DNA from: Oscillospiraceae bacterium
GTDB taxonomy: Bacteria > Bacillota > Clostridia > Oscillospirales > Oscillospiraceae
Length of the DNA: 55,718 nucleotides
Assembly: GCA_017545165.1 (NCBI GenBank)
Contig: JAFWQQ010000042.1
Location: 1-55,718, forward strand
Direction: 5' to 3'
Part shown: positions 35,505 through 43,140 of the stretch, piece after piece
How positions within the stretch are numbered: position 1 is the first letter of the stretch
How the letters are laid out: every line of letters starts with the position of its first letter
Position numbers and translations under genes: made by a program
The notes under the pieces: model-generated
The model's input: only the letters and a program-made list of their open reading frames with translations
Told to the model about the DNA's origin: nothing
Database searches by the model: none

Positions 35505-35678
35505 ATGAATACCAGGGAAAAAGAATGCAATCCCGGCGTGGGCTGCGACGTCACCGCCTGCAAGTACAACACCGTGGACTATCACTGCAGCGCCGAACAG
35601 ATCAAGGTGAAAAACGAGCGGGCCCTCACCAAGGGCGAGACCTACTGCGGCACCTTTACCCCCCGCGGCAGTTGGTAA
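35505..35678 (+). CDS. DUF1540 small cysteine-rich protein
   Basis: A 57-residue product preceded by an ideal AAGGAGG. It has the DUF1540 spacing of cysteines: C8, C13 and C18 followed by YNT, then C27 and C49 (GVGCDVTACKYN, DYHCSAEQIKV, TYCGTF). Proteins of this family are small, probably metal-binding, and common in spore-forming Clostridia; the function is not established. It is a stand-alone plus-strand gene. Confidence 0.85.
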   Translation: MNTREKECNPGVGCDVTACKYNTVDYHCSAEQIKVKNERALTKGETYCGTFTPRGSW

Positions 35679-35683
35679 GGCGA

Positions 35684-35752
35684 GAGAGTGTTCAGATTTC
35701 AGGATTCAGGCTTCGTTCTCTGAAAACTGTATCCTGAATGCTGAAAACTCTC
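35684..35752. repeat. Hairpin after the DUF1540 gene
   Basis: The arms GAGAGTGTTCAG-TTTCAGGAT and ATCCTGAATG-CTGAAAACTCTC pair at 18 of 22 positions around a 25-nt loop. It lies directly after the stop codon. No clear T-run follows, so it may be a dispersed repeat rather than a terminator. Confidence 0.55.
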
Positions 35753-35809
35753 TTACATAAACGCGTTTTCCATGCGGCCGATCCTCCCCGGACCAATCCG
35801 CCGCCCCGG

Positions 35810-37354
35810 TCAGTCTCCTGCCGGCTGCTCCGGATAGCGGATGACGACGGAATCCGGGATCCCGTAATAGCTCCTGTAATACCCCTCGTGGAATTTGGAC
35901 AGCGGAGGCGAACCCCAGCCGTACAGGAACGCATCGTATGGCCGCAGGACAAGCTCGGAGACCTGGCCCTCCGCGGCCTTCTCCGCCGCTTGCCGGATCT
36001 CCAGCTGCACGGCCCGGTTTTCCCGATAGCCCAGCACCTCGTCGAGCAGGCCGACCGGCACCGCGGCCAGCAGCAGGATCGCCAGCACCGCCGCAGTCCC
36101 CCGCTTCCGGAGCCGGCACACGCAGCAAAGGGCCAGCGCGAACAGGCCAAACAGCGGCTGCATGGCCAGGCAAAGCAGGCAGGCCGCCTCCATTCCCTCC
36201 TCCGGTGTTTGCAGCTGACTCAGCCAGACCAGAAGAAACAGGATCAGGATCAGCACCCAGCAGAAGGAGGTCCGGAAGCCCCAGAGCTCCGAGCTCACCA
36301 GCATGATCTGAGAGCCCAGGCCGATGACCGTCAGCGTGATCAGGTAGAGGGAGCCGCAGCGCCGGAAGATCGCGATCAGCGCCGGAACGACGGTCAGGAA
36401 CGTGACCAGCAGGCTCACGGACACATAGGAAAAGCGGGCGTGCAGAACGGCGTTGCGGAAGGCCAGCAGCAGCAGGGCGTTCGCCGCCGACAGCACGGCA
36501 GGGATCCATTTCCCTGCCCGCAGGAACCGAAGGGCACAGAGCCCCGTCAGGACGAACAGGAAGGCGGTGGACACCATGGAATAATAGTCGTAGCAAATCA
36601 GATCGTTGATCTTGAAAATCACGGGAGCCCAGCATTCCCGGGCAGAGTAGAGCCTCCAAAAATTCCCGGGCGCGAACAGGACAGACGCCAGGGCCGCCGC
36701 CGACAGCAGCAGGATCAGCAAAAGACGCTTGGGGACGCTCCTTTCGCGCAGCCAGGCGACGCCCCAGATCAGCAGCATCCAGCCGAAGGCCATCAGGCTA
36801 TACTGCTCCATGGTCACGCAGGACAGCACGCACAGGGTCCCGTACCGGAAAAGAGACCTTTTGCTCAGATCCTTTTCCCGCAGGCGCAGCGCCGCGATCA
36901 TCCCCGCCAGGAGGAACAGGGCGGGGATCAGATAATTCATCGCCCCGGTGATCCAATAGATGCACTCCCGGGACATCTGGATATCGACAAGGGCCAGGAG
37001 CGCCAGGCTGAAGCCGAACAGCGCCGGCTTTCGGGTATCGGTCATCAGGCAGACCAGCCGGTAGAGCAGCCAGCCCAGGAGCAGCAGCAGCCAGGGCGTC
37101 AGTGCCAGAAAGGGGATCCGGCCGAAGCGCAGCTGCAGGGCGTCGAGAAGATTGATCAGCCACCTGCCGTTGCCGGTGAGATAGTAGGAGAACACCGGGG
37201 CAAAGACCCCCTCCCGGCCAAAGCTGCCGTACATAAAATCGTCTCCCATGGGAAAGACATTCCAGCAGATGAGGTACTGCATCCCGAGAAACAGAGTACA
37301 GAGCAGCCAGATCCATTTGGGCGCAGCGCGAAGTGACTTGATGATCCTGGACAT
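35810..37354 (-). CDS. Polytopic membrane protein, DUF6056-like
   Basis: A 514-residue protein with about 12 or more hydrophobic segments and a C-terminal soluble tail. Near the N-terminus it has FPMGDDFMYGSFGREG in the first loop after helix 1, the acidic loop motif that recurs in DUF6056 and GT-C-like membrane glycosyltransferases. The start ATG 37354 follows AAAGGAAAAGGAAA. A role in transferring sugars to surface polymers is possible by analogy with GT-C enzymes, but not shown. It is followed by the plus-strand DUF1540 gene on its 3' side. Confidence 0.75.
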   Translation of the reverse strand: MSRIIKSLRAAPKWIWLLCTLFLGMQYLICWNVFPMGDDFMYGSFGREGVFAPVFSYYLTGNGRWLINLLDALQLRFGRIPFLALTPWLLLLLGWLLYRLVCLMTDTRKPALFGFSLALLALVDIQMSRECIYWITGAMNYLIPALFLLAGMIAALRLREKDLSKRSLFRYGTLCVLSCVTMEQYSLMAFGWMLLIWGVAWLRERSVPKRLLLILLLSAAALASVLFAPGNFWRLYSARECWAPVIFKINDLICYDYYSMVSTAFLFVLTGLCALRFLRAGKWIPAVLSAANALLLLAFRNAVLHARFSYVSVSLLVTFLTVVPALIAIFRRCGSLYLITLTVIGLGSQIMLVSSELWGFRTSFCWVLILILFLLVWLSQLQTPEEGMEAACLLCLAMQPLFGLFALALCCVCRLRKRGTAAVLAILLLAAVPVGLLDEVLGYRENRAVQLEIRQAAEKAAEGQVSELVLRPYDAFLYGWGSPPLSKFHEGYYRSYYGIPDSVVIRYPEQPAGD

Positions 37355-37440
37355 TTTCCTTTTCCTTTCGCGGCAGATCCATGCCGCCTTATCGCTTGTA
37401 ACGCCGCAGGGGCGCGGAGTGACCACTCCGGACTTTGAAT

Positions 37441-37800
37441 TCACATAAAAGCGTTTTCGATATGGTTGATTATGACCGGCCCATCCCGCCCCGCCGGGGC
37501 ATAGACCTCGATGACATCGAAGCGGGGCTGCAGGGCCGTCTCGTGCTGGCTGAGCCAGAATTCCGCCGCGGCCAGCACCCGCTGCTGCTTTCGGGCGGTG
37601 ACGAACTCACGGGCCTCGCCGTGGCTGTCGTCCCGCCGGAGCTTGACCTCCACAAAGGCCACGAAGCCGCCCCGCCGGGCGATCAGGTCGATCTCCCCGA
37701 AGCGGCAGCGGAAATTGCGCTCCAGGATCGTATAAAAACGGCGGCGCAGATAGCGTGCCGCCTGTTCTTCCCCAAATTGTCCCAGACTCTGTTTTTCCAT
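37441..37800 (-). CDS. YraN/UPF0102-family protein
   Basis: The protein has 119 residues, the usual length of YraN, a small nuclease-fold protein that probably binds DNA. The family line is visible: GEEQAARYLRRRFYTILERNFRCRFGEIDLIARRGGFVAFVEVK-type sequence, with the ExD..VEVK core at about 36-54. Its ATG overlaps the rnhB stop by 1 nt (TGATG), so it is translationally coupled to rnhB, the standard neighbour. Confidence 0.93.
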   Translation of the reverse strand: MEKQSLGQFGEEQAARYLRRRFYTILERNFRCRFGEIDLIARRGGFVAFVEVKLRRDDSHGEAREFVTARKQQRVLAAAEFWLSQHETALQPRFDVIEVYAPAGRDGPVIINHIENAFM

Positions 37801-38399
37801 CAGTGCATTTTCCTCAAAAAGCTGGGGCGGTGCACCGGGCTGGGGCCGAACTGACGCAGGGCTTCATAGTGCTGCGCCGTGCCGTAGCCCTTGTGCTGCT
37901 CGAAATGGTATTCCGGATACTGCTCGGCCAACTGGAGCATCACCCGGTCCCGGCTCACCTTGGCCAGGATGGAGGCCGCCGCGATGTCGGCGCAGCAGGC
38001 GTCCCCCTTGACGATGCAGCGGGACGGGCTCTCGATGCCCTTGTTCCGGTTTCCGTCGATGAGGGCCAGGTCCGGCCGGAGCTTCAAGCCGGTAATGGCC
38101 CGGTTCATGGCCAGCATGGTGGCCCCCAGGATGTTGCGCTCTTCGATCTCCTCCACCGTGGCGAAGGCGATGGCATAGTCCAAAGCCTGCTCACAGATCC
38201 GGTCGAACAGCGCTTCCCGCTTCTTTTCCGTGAGCTTCTTGGAGTCGTCCAGCCCTGGGATCACCAGGCCCCGGGGCAGGATCACCGCAGCGGCATAGAC
38301 CGGTCCCGCCAGAGGACCCCGGCCCGCCTCGTCCACGCCGCAGAGCTTTTCAAAGCCCTCGGCGAAGATCTCATTCTCCTTTTCCCACAGATCCTTCAT
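37800..38399 (-). CDS. rnhB: Ribonuclease HII
   Basis: The protein has 199 residues. It removes ribonucleotides from DNA-RNA hybrids. The first catalytic motif CGVDEAGRGPLAGPV is near residues 20-34, DDSKKLTEKKRE is near 51, and further acidic residues appear in ALIDGN and in KGDACCADIAAASILAKV. It overlaps rbgA by 29 nt and yraN by 1 nt within the lepB-rbgA-rnhB-yraN cluster. Confidence 0.96.
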   Translation of the reverse strand: MKDLWEKENEIFAEGFEKLCGVDEAGRGPLAGPVYAAAVILPRGLVIPGLDDSKKLTEKKREALFDRICEQALDYAIAFATVEEIEERNILGATMLAMNRAITGLKLRPDLALIDGNRNKGIESPSRCIVKGDACCADIAAASILAKVSRDRVMLQLAEQYPEYHFEQHKGYGTAQHYEALRQFGPSPVHRPSFLRKMH

Positions 38400-39270
38400 C
38401 CGGCTGCTCCAGACTCAGACGGCCCAGCTTGCCGTCGTGGTATTCTCCCAACAGCGTATTTGCCATGCGCAGGAGATCGTATTCTCCCCTGCTCACCAGA
38501 AAGCCCCGCTTTTTCGCCGCCGCTTCCAGCAGCTCAAAGCCGTTGGCCTCGGGATCGGGACTGAATTTGTAGCGCTCGGCCAGGGCCTGGGGATAATAGT
38601 CCCGCAGGCGCAGCATGAAGTTGGCGCCCAGGGTCTCCTTGTCCAGCACGTCGGCCTTGATGGCGTTGGTAATGGCCAGCAGCTCCCCCACCTCCTGGCT
38701 CTCGAACTTGGGCCAGAGGATGCCCGGGGTGTCCAGCAGATCCAGGCCCCGGTCGATGCTGATCCACTGCTTTCCCCGGGTGACGCCGGGCTTGTCCCCG
38801 GCGACGGCGGCCTTGCGTCCCGCCACCTTGTTGATGAAGGTGGACTTCCCCACGTTGGGGATGCCCAGGATCATCACCCGCAGAGGGCGGCCCGCCTGGC
38901 CCTTGGCCTCATAGTCCGCCAGCTTGTCCTGAAGCAGCCTCCGCACGGCGGGCACGAAGTCCTTCACGCCCTTGCCGCTTCTGGCGTCCGTCTCCAAAAC
39001 CGCGTGGCCCTGCGCTTCAAAGAAGCGCCGCCAGCGGGCAGTGACCGCCGGGTCCGCCAGGTCGATCCGGTTGAGGATCAGGAGCCTGGGCTTGTCCCCG
39101 GCCAGTCTGTCGATATCCGGGTTCCGGCTGGAGCGGGGGATGCGGGCGTCCAAAAGCTCGCACACCGCGTCCACCAGCTTCAGATCCTGCTCGATCTGCC
39201 GCTGGGCCTTGGTCATGTGGCCGGGGAACCACTGGATGTTCATTTTCTCGTAGGCCTGGTCCCCCATCAT
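38371..39270 (-). CDS. rbgA: Ribosome-assembly GTPase RbgA/YlqF
   Basis: A circularly permuted GTPase that acts late in 50S assembly. The family opening IQWFPGHMTKAQRQI is clear, followed by the permuted order of motifs: NRIDLAD (G4), GIPNVGKSTFIN (G1) and DTPGILWP (G3). Three starts are possible. ATG 39279 has no clear ribosome site. ATG 39270 gives a 4-nt ATGA overlap with lepB and is used here. ATG 39243 matches the start of Bacillus RbgA. It continues into rnhB with a 29-nt overlap. Confidence 0.93.
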   Translation of the reverse strand: MMGDQAYEKMNIQWFPGHMTKAQRQIEQDLKLVDAVCELLDARIPRSSRNPDIDRLAGDKPRLLILNRIDLADPAVTARWRRFFEAQGHAVLETDARSGKGVKDFVPAVRRLLQDKLADYEAKGQAGRPLRVMILGIPNVGKSTFINKVAGRKAAVAGDKPGVTRGKQWISIDRGLDLLDTPGILWPKFESQEVGELLAITNAIKADVLDKETLGANFMLRLRDYYPQALAERYKFSPDPEANGFELLEAAAKKRGFLVSRGEYDLLRMANTLLGEYHDGKLGRLSLEQPDEGSVGKGE

Positions 39271-39860
39271 TTCACCCATTTGATGGCGTCCAGGGGATAG
39301 ACCACCGCGTAGACCTTGCCGATGATCAGCCGCTCGTCCACCATGCCGATGCTGCTGGCCCGGCTGTCCCGGGAGGAATTGCGGTTGTCGCCCAGGACGA
39401 AGACGCAGCCCTCCGGCACGGTCTTGGGGCCGATGAAGTCCAGCTTGTTGCGGATGGGCTCCGCCACATAGTCCTCCTCCAGGGGCTGCCCGTCCACATA
39501 GACCAGGCCGTGCTCGAAGTCGATATTGACCTCCTGTCCCTCGGTGGCGACGACCCGCTTGACCAGGGCCTTCTCCTCCTTGTTCTCCCCCACATTCTTG
39601 AACACCACGATGTCCCCGGCCTTGGGCTTATAGAACAGGTCGGACACCAGCATCTTGTTCCCATCATAGAGGGTGGGGTTCATGGACGGGCCGCTGACGT
39701 TGATGAGCCGCAGGACGAAGGAGAACAGGATCACGCAGAAGATCAGAGCCACCATCAGGCTCTGGATCCAGTCGTACAGCTCCCGCCGGACGCGCTCTCC
39801 CGGGCTGAGGGCTTCCCGCTCCGCTTTTTCCTCGGCTTTTGTCTTTTTCCTTGTGCTCAT
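39267..39860 (-). CDS. lepB: Signal peptidase I
   Basis: The protein has 197 residues. It is a membrane-bound serine-lysine peptidase that removes signal peptides of secreted proteins. A basic cytoplasmic tail precedes one membrane helix (about 33-54), then the catalytic S59 (SGPSMNPTL) and K101 (ALVKRVVATEG), and the late box GDNRNSSRDSR. It normally follows rplS; here it has its own promoter at 39917-39945, and rplS lies 9.3 kb away. It probably processes the secreted proteins encoded in this window. Confidence 0.96.
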   Translation of the reverse strand: MSTRKKTKAEEKAEREALSPGERVRRELYDWIQSLMVALIFCVILFSFVLRLINVSGPSMNPTLYDGNKMLVSDLFYKPKAGDIVVFKNVGENKEEKALVKRVVATEGQEVNIDFEHGLVYVDGQPLEEDYVAEPIRNKLDFIGPKTVPEGCVFVLGDNRNSSRDSRASSIGMVDERLIIGKVYAVVYPLDAIKWVK

Positions 39861-39916
39861 AGCTTTCTCCTCTATACGGAGCCCGCCGAAGGCGGGTCGG
39901 ATTTGCTTTACAGGGT

Positions 39917-39945
39917 ATTATACCCCAAAGCCTCGCCGGGGGCAA
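39917..39945 (-). promoter_or_regulatory. Promoter of the lepB cluster
   Basis: On the minus strand TTGCCC (39945-39940) is followed after 17 nt by TATAAT (39922-39917). The leader contains the hairpin GCCCGCC/GGCGGGT. Confidence 0.65.
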
Positions 39946-39958
39946 GTCTTTTCTGCGC

Positions 39959-39987
39959 TTGCAAGGCGCTGTTCCCTATGATACAAT
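39959..39987 (+). promoter_or_regulatory. Promoter of the glycosyltransferase gene
   Basis: TTGCAA (39959-39964) is followed after 17 nt by TACAAT (39982-39987), about 30 nt before the ATG at 40018. It is back to back with the lepB promoter. Confidence 0.6.
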
Positions 39988-40017
39988 AAAATGGAAAGTA
40001 TGCGGAGGTGAACAGCC

Positions 40018-41010
40018 ATGCGCAGGCTCAGCGTCGTGATCCCCATTTACAAGGTGGAGCAGTATCTGCCGAAGTGCCTGGACTCGGTCCTGCTGCCCGG
40101 GCGGGAGGACTATGAGATCCTCTGCGTGGACGACGGGTCCCCGGACCGCTCCGGCCAGATCGCTGAAGAATACGCCCGGCGTTTCCCCGGGCTGATCCGG
40201 GTGATCCACCAGGCCAACGGCGGCCTGGGTGCGGCCCGCAACACCGGCCTGGAGGCGGCGGAGGGCGAATTCCTGCTCTTCCTGGACAGTGACGACAGTC
40301 TGGCCCCCGGCGCTCTGGAGGAGATGCTGGCGCTGGATCTGAGCGGCGCGGACGTCTGCGTCTTTGGCTTTCTGAAGGTAGACGAGGAGGACCGGACCCT
40401 CGAAGAGCTCAAGGGCTCCAGCCGCGTGGGGCGCTTCACGCTGGCCGAGGCGCCGGAGCTGCTGCTGGATCCCCCCAACGCCTGGAACAAGCTCTGGCGG
40501 CGCAGCCTCTTTCTCGAGAGCGGCATCCGTTATCCCGCCCGGCTATGGTATGAGGACCTTGCCACCTCCCCCGGGCTCTATCTGCAGGCGGGGACCATCC
40601 TGGCCGTGGATCGCCCCTGGATCCGCTACCTGATGCGGGGCGGCTCCATCACCAACTCCAAAAACCTCGCCCGCAATGCGGAAATCATTCCTGCGGTGGA
40701 CTCCGCTCTGGACTTTTTCCGCAAAACCGGCCGCTTCGAGGAATTCGCCCCGGCCCTGGAGGCCATGAGCGTCTATCACCAGCTTTTGACCGCCACCGTG
40801 CGCGTCAACGCCATCGACCCCAAATCTCCCCTCCAGCGGGAGCTGCAGGAGGATCTGGAGCGGAAGTTCCCGCGCTGGCGGGAGAACTCCTATGTGAAGG
40901 CCTTCCCCAAAAAGCACCGCCTGCTGCTGCAGCTGATGGACAGGCACGCCTATTCCGCCGTCCACGTCCTCATGCGGGCCAACAGTCTGGTCAGGGGGAA
41001 GCGGGTTTAG
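40018..41010 (+). CDS. Family 2 glycosyltransferase
   Basis: A 330-residue GT-A fold enzyme that probably transfers a sugar to a surface polysaccharide. Seen are the N-terminal LSVVIPIYKVEQYLPKCLDSVL, CVDDGSPDRSG, the region NGGLGAARNTGLEAA and the metal-binding FLDSDDS near residue 92. The start ATG 40018 follows GGAGGTGAA. A strong terminator follows at 41083-41107, so it is a single-gene unit. It resembles the glycosyltransferase at 46754-47686. Confidence 0.92.
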   Translation: MRRLSVVIPIYKVEQYLPKCLDSVLLPGREDYEILCVDDGSPDRSGQIAEEYARRFPGLIRVIHQANGGLGAARNTGLEAAEGEFLLFLDSDDSLAPGALEEMLALDLSGADVCVFGFLKVDEEDRTLEELKGSSRVGRFTLAEAPELLLDPPNAWNKLWRRSLFLESGIRYPARLWYEDLATSPGLYLQAGTILAVDRPWIRYLMRGGSITNSKNLARNAEIIPAVDSALDFFRKTGRFEEFAPALEAMSVYHQLLTATVRVNAIDPKSPLQRELQEDLERKFPRWRENSYVKAFPKKHRLLLQLMDRHAYSAVHVLMRANSLVRGKRV

Positions 41011-41076
41011 TTCGTAGTTCGTAGTTCGTAGTCTCTTTCTCCTGTTCTCTGTTCATTGTTCACTGTTCACTGTTCT
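41011..41076 (+). repeat. Heptanucleotide repeats after the glycosyltransferase
   Basis: Three exact tandem copies of TTCGTAG (41011-41031) start directly after the stop codon. After a short gap follow GTTCATT, GTTCACT and GTTCACT (41051-41071). These are simple tandem repeats and are not coding. Confidence 0.85.
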
Positions 41077-41082
41077 CTCTCT

Positions 41083-41107
41083 TCTCCCCTTTCGGGGAGA
41101 TTTTTTT
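41083..41107 (+). terminator. Terminator of the glycosyltransferase gene
   Basis: The perfect stem TCTCCCC/GGGGAGA with a TTTC loop is followed by seven T. Confidence 0.9.
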
Positions 41108-41143
41108 GTTCACTGATATTTCACAAAAAAACGCGAATACCTC

Positions 41144-41173
41144 TTGACACATAATACTATGCGTTGTATAGTA
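41144..41173 (+). promoter_or_regulatory. PadR-operon promoter with overlapping palindromic operator
   Basis: TTGACA (41144-41149) is followed after 17 nt by TATAGT (41167-41172). The palindrome TACTAT-N7-ATAGTA (41155-41160 and 41168-41173) covers the -10 element, as expected for an autoregulated PadR-type repressor. Binding is inferred. Confidence 0.7.
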
Positions 41174-41194
41174 CTGCGCGAAGGGAGGTATCGT

Positions 41195-41509
41195 ATGGAC
41201 ATTCAACTGAAACGCGGCATGCTGGACGCCTGCGTCCTGGCGGCGATCCAGGACGGCGAATCCTACGGCTACCAGATGCTCAAGGACATGAAGCCCTATG
41301 TGGAGCTGTCCGAATCCACCCTGTACCCCATCCTCCGGCGGCTGGAGGCGGCCAGGTGCCTCACCGTGCGCACAGCGGAGCACAACGGGAGGCTGCGAAA
41401 ATACTACGCCATCACCCCGCTGGGCCTTGCCCGGCTGGAGGACTTCAAGCGGGAGTGGAAAGAGCTCCTATCCATCTATCGTTTCGTTACGAAGGAGGGA
41501 CACGAATGA
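41195..41509 (+). CDS. PadR-family transcriptional regulator
   Basis: The protein has 104 residues, the short PadR form. The winged helix begins at once (MDIQLKRGMLDACVLAAIQDGESYGYQMLKDM) and continues with SESTLYPILRRLEAARCLTV and YYAITPLGLARLEDF. ATG 41195 is chosen because AAGGGAGG precedes it; the longer frame would start inside the promoter. Its stop overlaps the DUF1700 start by ATGA. It probably represses its own operon through the palindrome at 41155-41173. Confidence 0.94.
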   Translation: MDIQLKRGMLDACVLAAIQDGESYGYQMLKDMKPYVELSESTLYPILRRLEAARCLTVRTAEHNGRLRKYYAITPLGLARLEDFKREWKELLSIYRFVTKEGHE

Positions 41510-42105
41510 ATAAAGAAAGCTACCTGGCACAGATCCGTCAGCTGCTGCAGAACCTGCCGGAGGAGGACCGGGAGCGCTCCCTGGCCTTCTATGCCGAGAG
41601 CATCGACGACCGGATGGAGGACGGCATGAGCGAGGAGGAGGCCGTGGCCTCTCTGGAGAGTCCGGAGGAGGCGGCCAAAAGCATTTTGATGGACACGCCG
41701 CTGCCCGCGCTGGTGAAGGCCCGGGTGAAGCAGAGGCACATGGGCGCGCTGGAGATCCTGCTGCTGGTGCTGGGCTTTCCCCTGTGGTTCCCGCTGCTGC
41801 TCACCCTCCTCATCCTGGAGCTGACCGTCTATCTGGTGGCCTGGACGCTGGTGCTGTCCCTTGGCGCGGTGGTCCTGGCTCTGGGCCTGTCCGCCGTGGC
41901 CTGCATCATCGCCGCCGTCTACTGCATTTTCAAGGGCGGGCTTGGCCTGACCCTGCTGGGCCTGGGCGCCTGCCTGGTTTTGACGGGGCTCACGATCCTG
42001 CTGGGCTTTGCCGCGGCGGGGGCAGGCCGCCTGGCGATCCGGCTGGGCAAGGCCCTGGTGCGGGGGCTGAAGTCCCTGCTCATTCGGAAGGAGGACAAAG
42101 CATGA
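41506..42105 (+). CDS. DUF1700 membrane protein
   Basis: The protein has 199 residues. The N-terminal part is the HAAS-type helical domain (MNKESYLAQIRQLLQNLPEEDRERSLAFYAE, then MSEEEAVASLESPEEAAKSI), followed by about four hydrophobic segments between 85 and 178 and a basic tail. DUF1700, PadR and DUF4097 genes commonly occur together in Bacillota and are thought to act in envelope stress or membrane sensing, though the mechanism is not known. It overlaps both neighbours by 4 nt. Confidence 0.9.
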   Translation: MNKESYLAQIRQLLQNLPEEDRERSLAFYAESIDDRMEDGMSEEEAVASLESPEEAAKSILMDTPLPALVKARVKQRHMGALEILLLVLGFPLWFPLLLTLLILELTVYLVAWTLVLSLGAVVLALGLSAVACIIAAVYCIFKGGLGLTLLGLGACLVLTGLTILLGFAAAGAGRLAIRLGKALVRGLKSLLIRKEDKA

Positions 42106-43079
42106 AAGGCAAAAAGCTTTTGATTTTCTCGATCCTGTGCATCGCGGCAGGCCTTCTCTGCCTGCTCTTCTCCGGCGTCCGCAGCAGCGACGATCTGTGG
42201 CTGGCCATGGACCGCATCGGCGCGGTGGAGCGGCAGGAGAAAAAGACCGTGGAGGTCTCGGAGCCCTTCACGAGCCTCCGGGTGCAGGAGGGCAGCGCCG
42301 ACGTGCAGCTGCTCCCCTCGGAGGACGGCGGCTGCCGGGTGGTCTACGGCGAAGGCAAGTACTCCCGCTGCCGGGTGAGCGTGGAAAACGGGACCCTGAC
42401 CGTGGTGCGGGAGAAGGAAGAACACAGCCGCTCCGGCCTGCTCTCCTTTGAGGACACGCTGCCGGTGTGCATTTACCTGCCCGCAGGCGACTATGAAACG
42501 CTCTCGGTCAGCTCCGCCAGCGGCGACGTGAAGACTTCGGCCGGGCTCGGCTTCCAGGAGGCCGAGATCGAGACCTCCAGCGGCGATATCCGGCTGGAGA
42601 GTCTTGAGGCGGAGACCCTGTCCGCCAAGACCGACAGCGGGAAAGTCAAGCTGCGCGGCTGCAGCGCCGCTTCTCTCACGCTGGAGAGCGGCAGCGGAGA
42701 CCAGACCGTGAAGGAGACCGCCTGCTCCGGGGACGGCAAGCTCCACTCCGGCAGCGGCGATATCGAGCTGGAGGACTCCTCCTTCCGCGCTCTGGACCTC
42801 TCCACCACCAGCGGCAAGACGACCCTCTCCAAGACCGTCTGCAGCGGCAGCGTCAAGGCCGAGAGCGGCAGCGGCGACATCCGCCTGCGCAAGGCTTCGG
42901 CCGCGAGCTTCGATTTCCGCAGCACCAGCGGAAACGTGAAGGGCAGCGTCGTCGGCAGCGTGGACTTCATCGTGGAGAGCAGCAGCGGCAGCGTCCGCAC
43001 CCGGGGCGGCGTCAGAGGCGCGGCGGCATGCAGGGTCAGGACCGGCAGCGGCGACGTGGACCTGGAAATTGACGGCTGA
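42102..43079 (+). CDS. DUF4097 beta-repeat protein
   Basis: The protein has 325 residues. An N-terminal membrane segment (about 5-25) is followed by an extracytoplasmic domain of short repeated beta strands in which S-(G/A)-S-G-D recurs (SASGDVKT, TSSGDIRL, TDSGKVKL, SGSGDIEL, SGSGDIRL, SSSGSVRT, TGSGDVDL). This is the typical DUF4097 beta-helix-like repeat. It starts with a 4-nt ATGA overlap after AAGGAGG, so it is the third gene of the PadR operon and is probably membrane-anchored facing outside. Confidence 0.92.
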   Translation: MKGKKLLIFSILCIAAGLLCLLFSGVRSSDDLWLAMDRIGAVERQEKKTVEVSEPFTSLRVQEGSADVQLLPSEDGGCRVVYGEGKYSRCRVSVENGTLTVVREKEEHSRSGLLSFEDTLPVCIYLPAGDYETLSVSSASGDVKTSAGLGFQEAEIETSSGDIRLESLEAETLSAKTDSGKVKLRGCSAASLTLESGSGDQTVKETACSGDGKLHSGSGDIELEDSSFRALDLSTTSGKTTLSKTVCSGSVKAESGSGDIRLRKASAASFDFRSTSGNVKGSVVGSVDFIVESSSGSVRTRGGVRGAAACRVRTGSGDVDLEIDG

Positions 43080-43080
43080 C

Positions 43081-43109
43081 TTGGCAAACACGGCGTTTTG
43101 TGCTATGCT
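43081..43109 (+). promoter_or_regulatory. Promoter of the esterase gene
   Basis: TTGGCA (43081-43086) is followed after 17 nt by TATGCT (43104-43109). It begins one base after the DUF4097 stop codon. Confidence 0.55.
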
Positions 43110-43140
43110 GTCTCCATCCTGCTGAAAGGAATCGCTTGAC

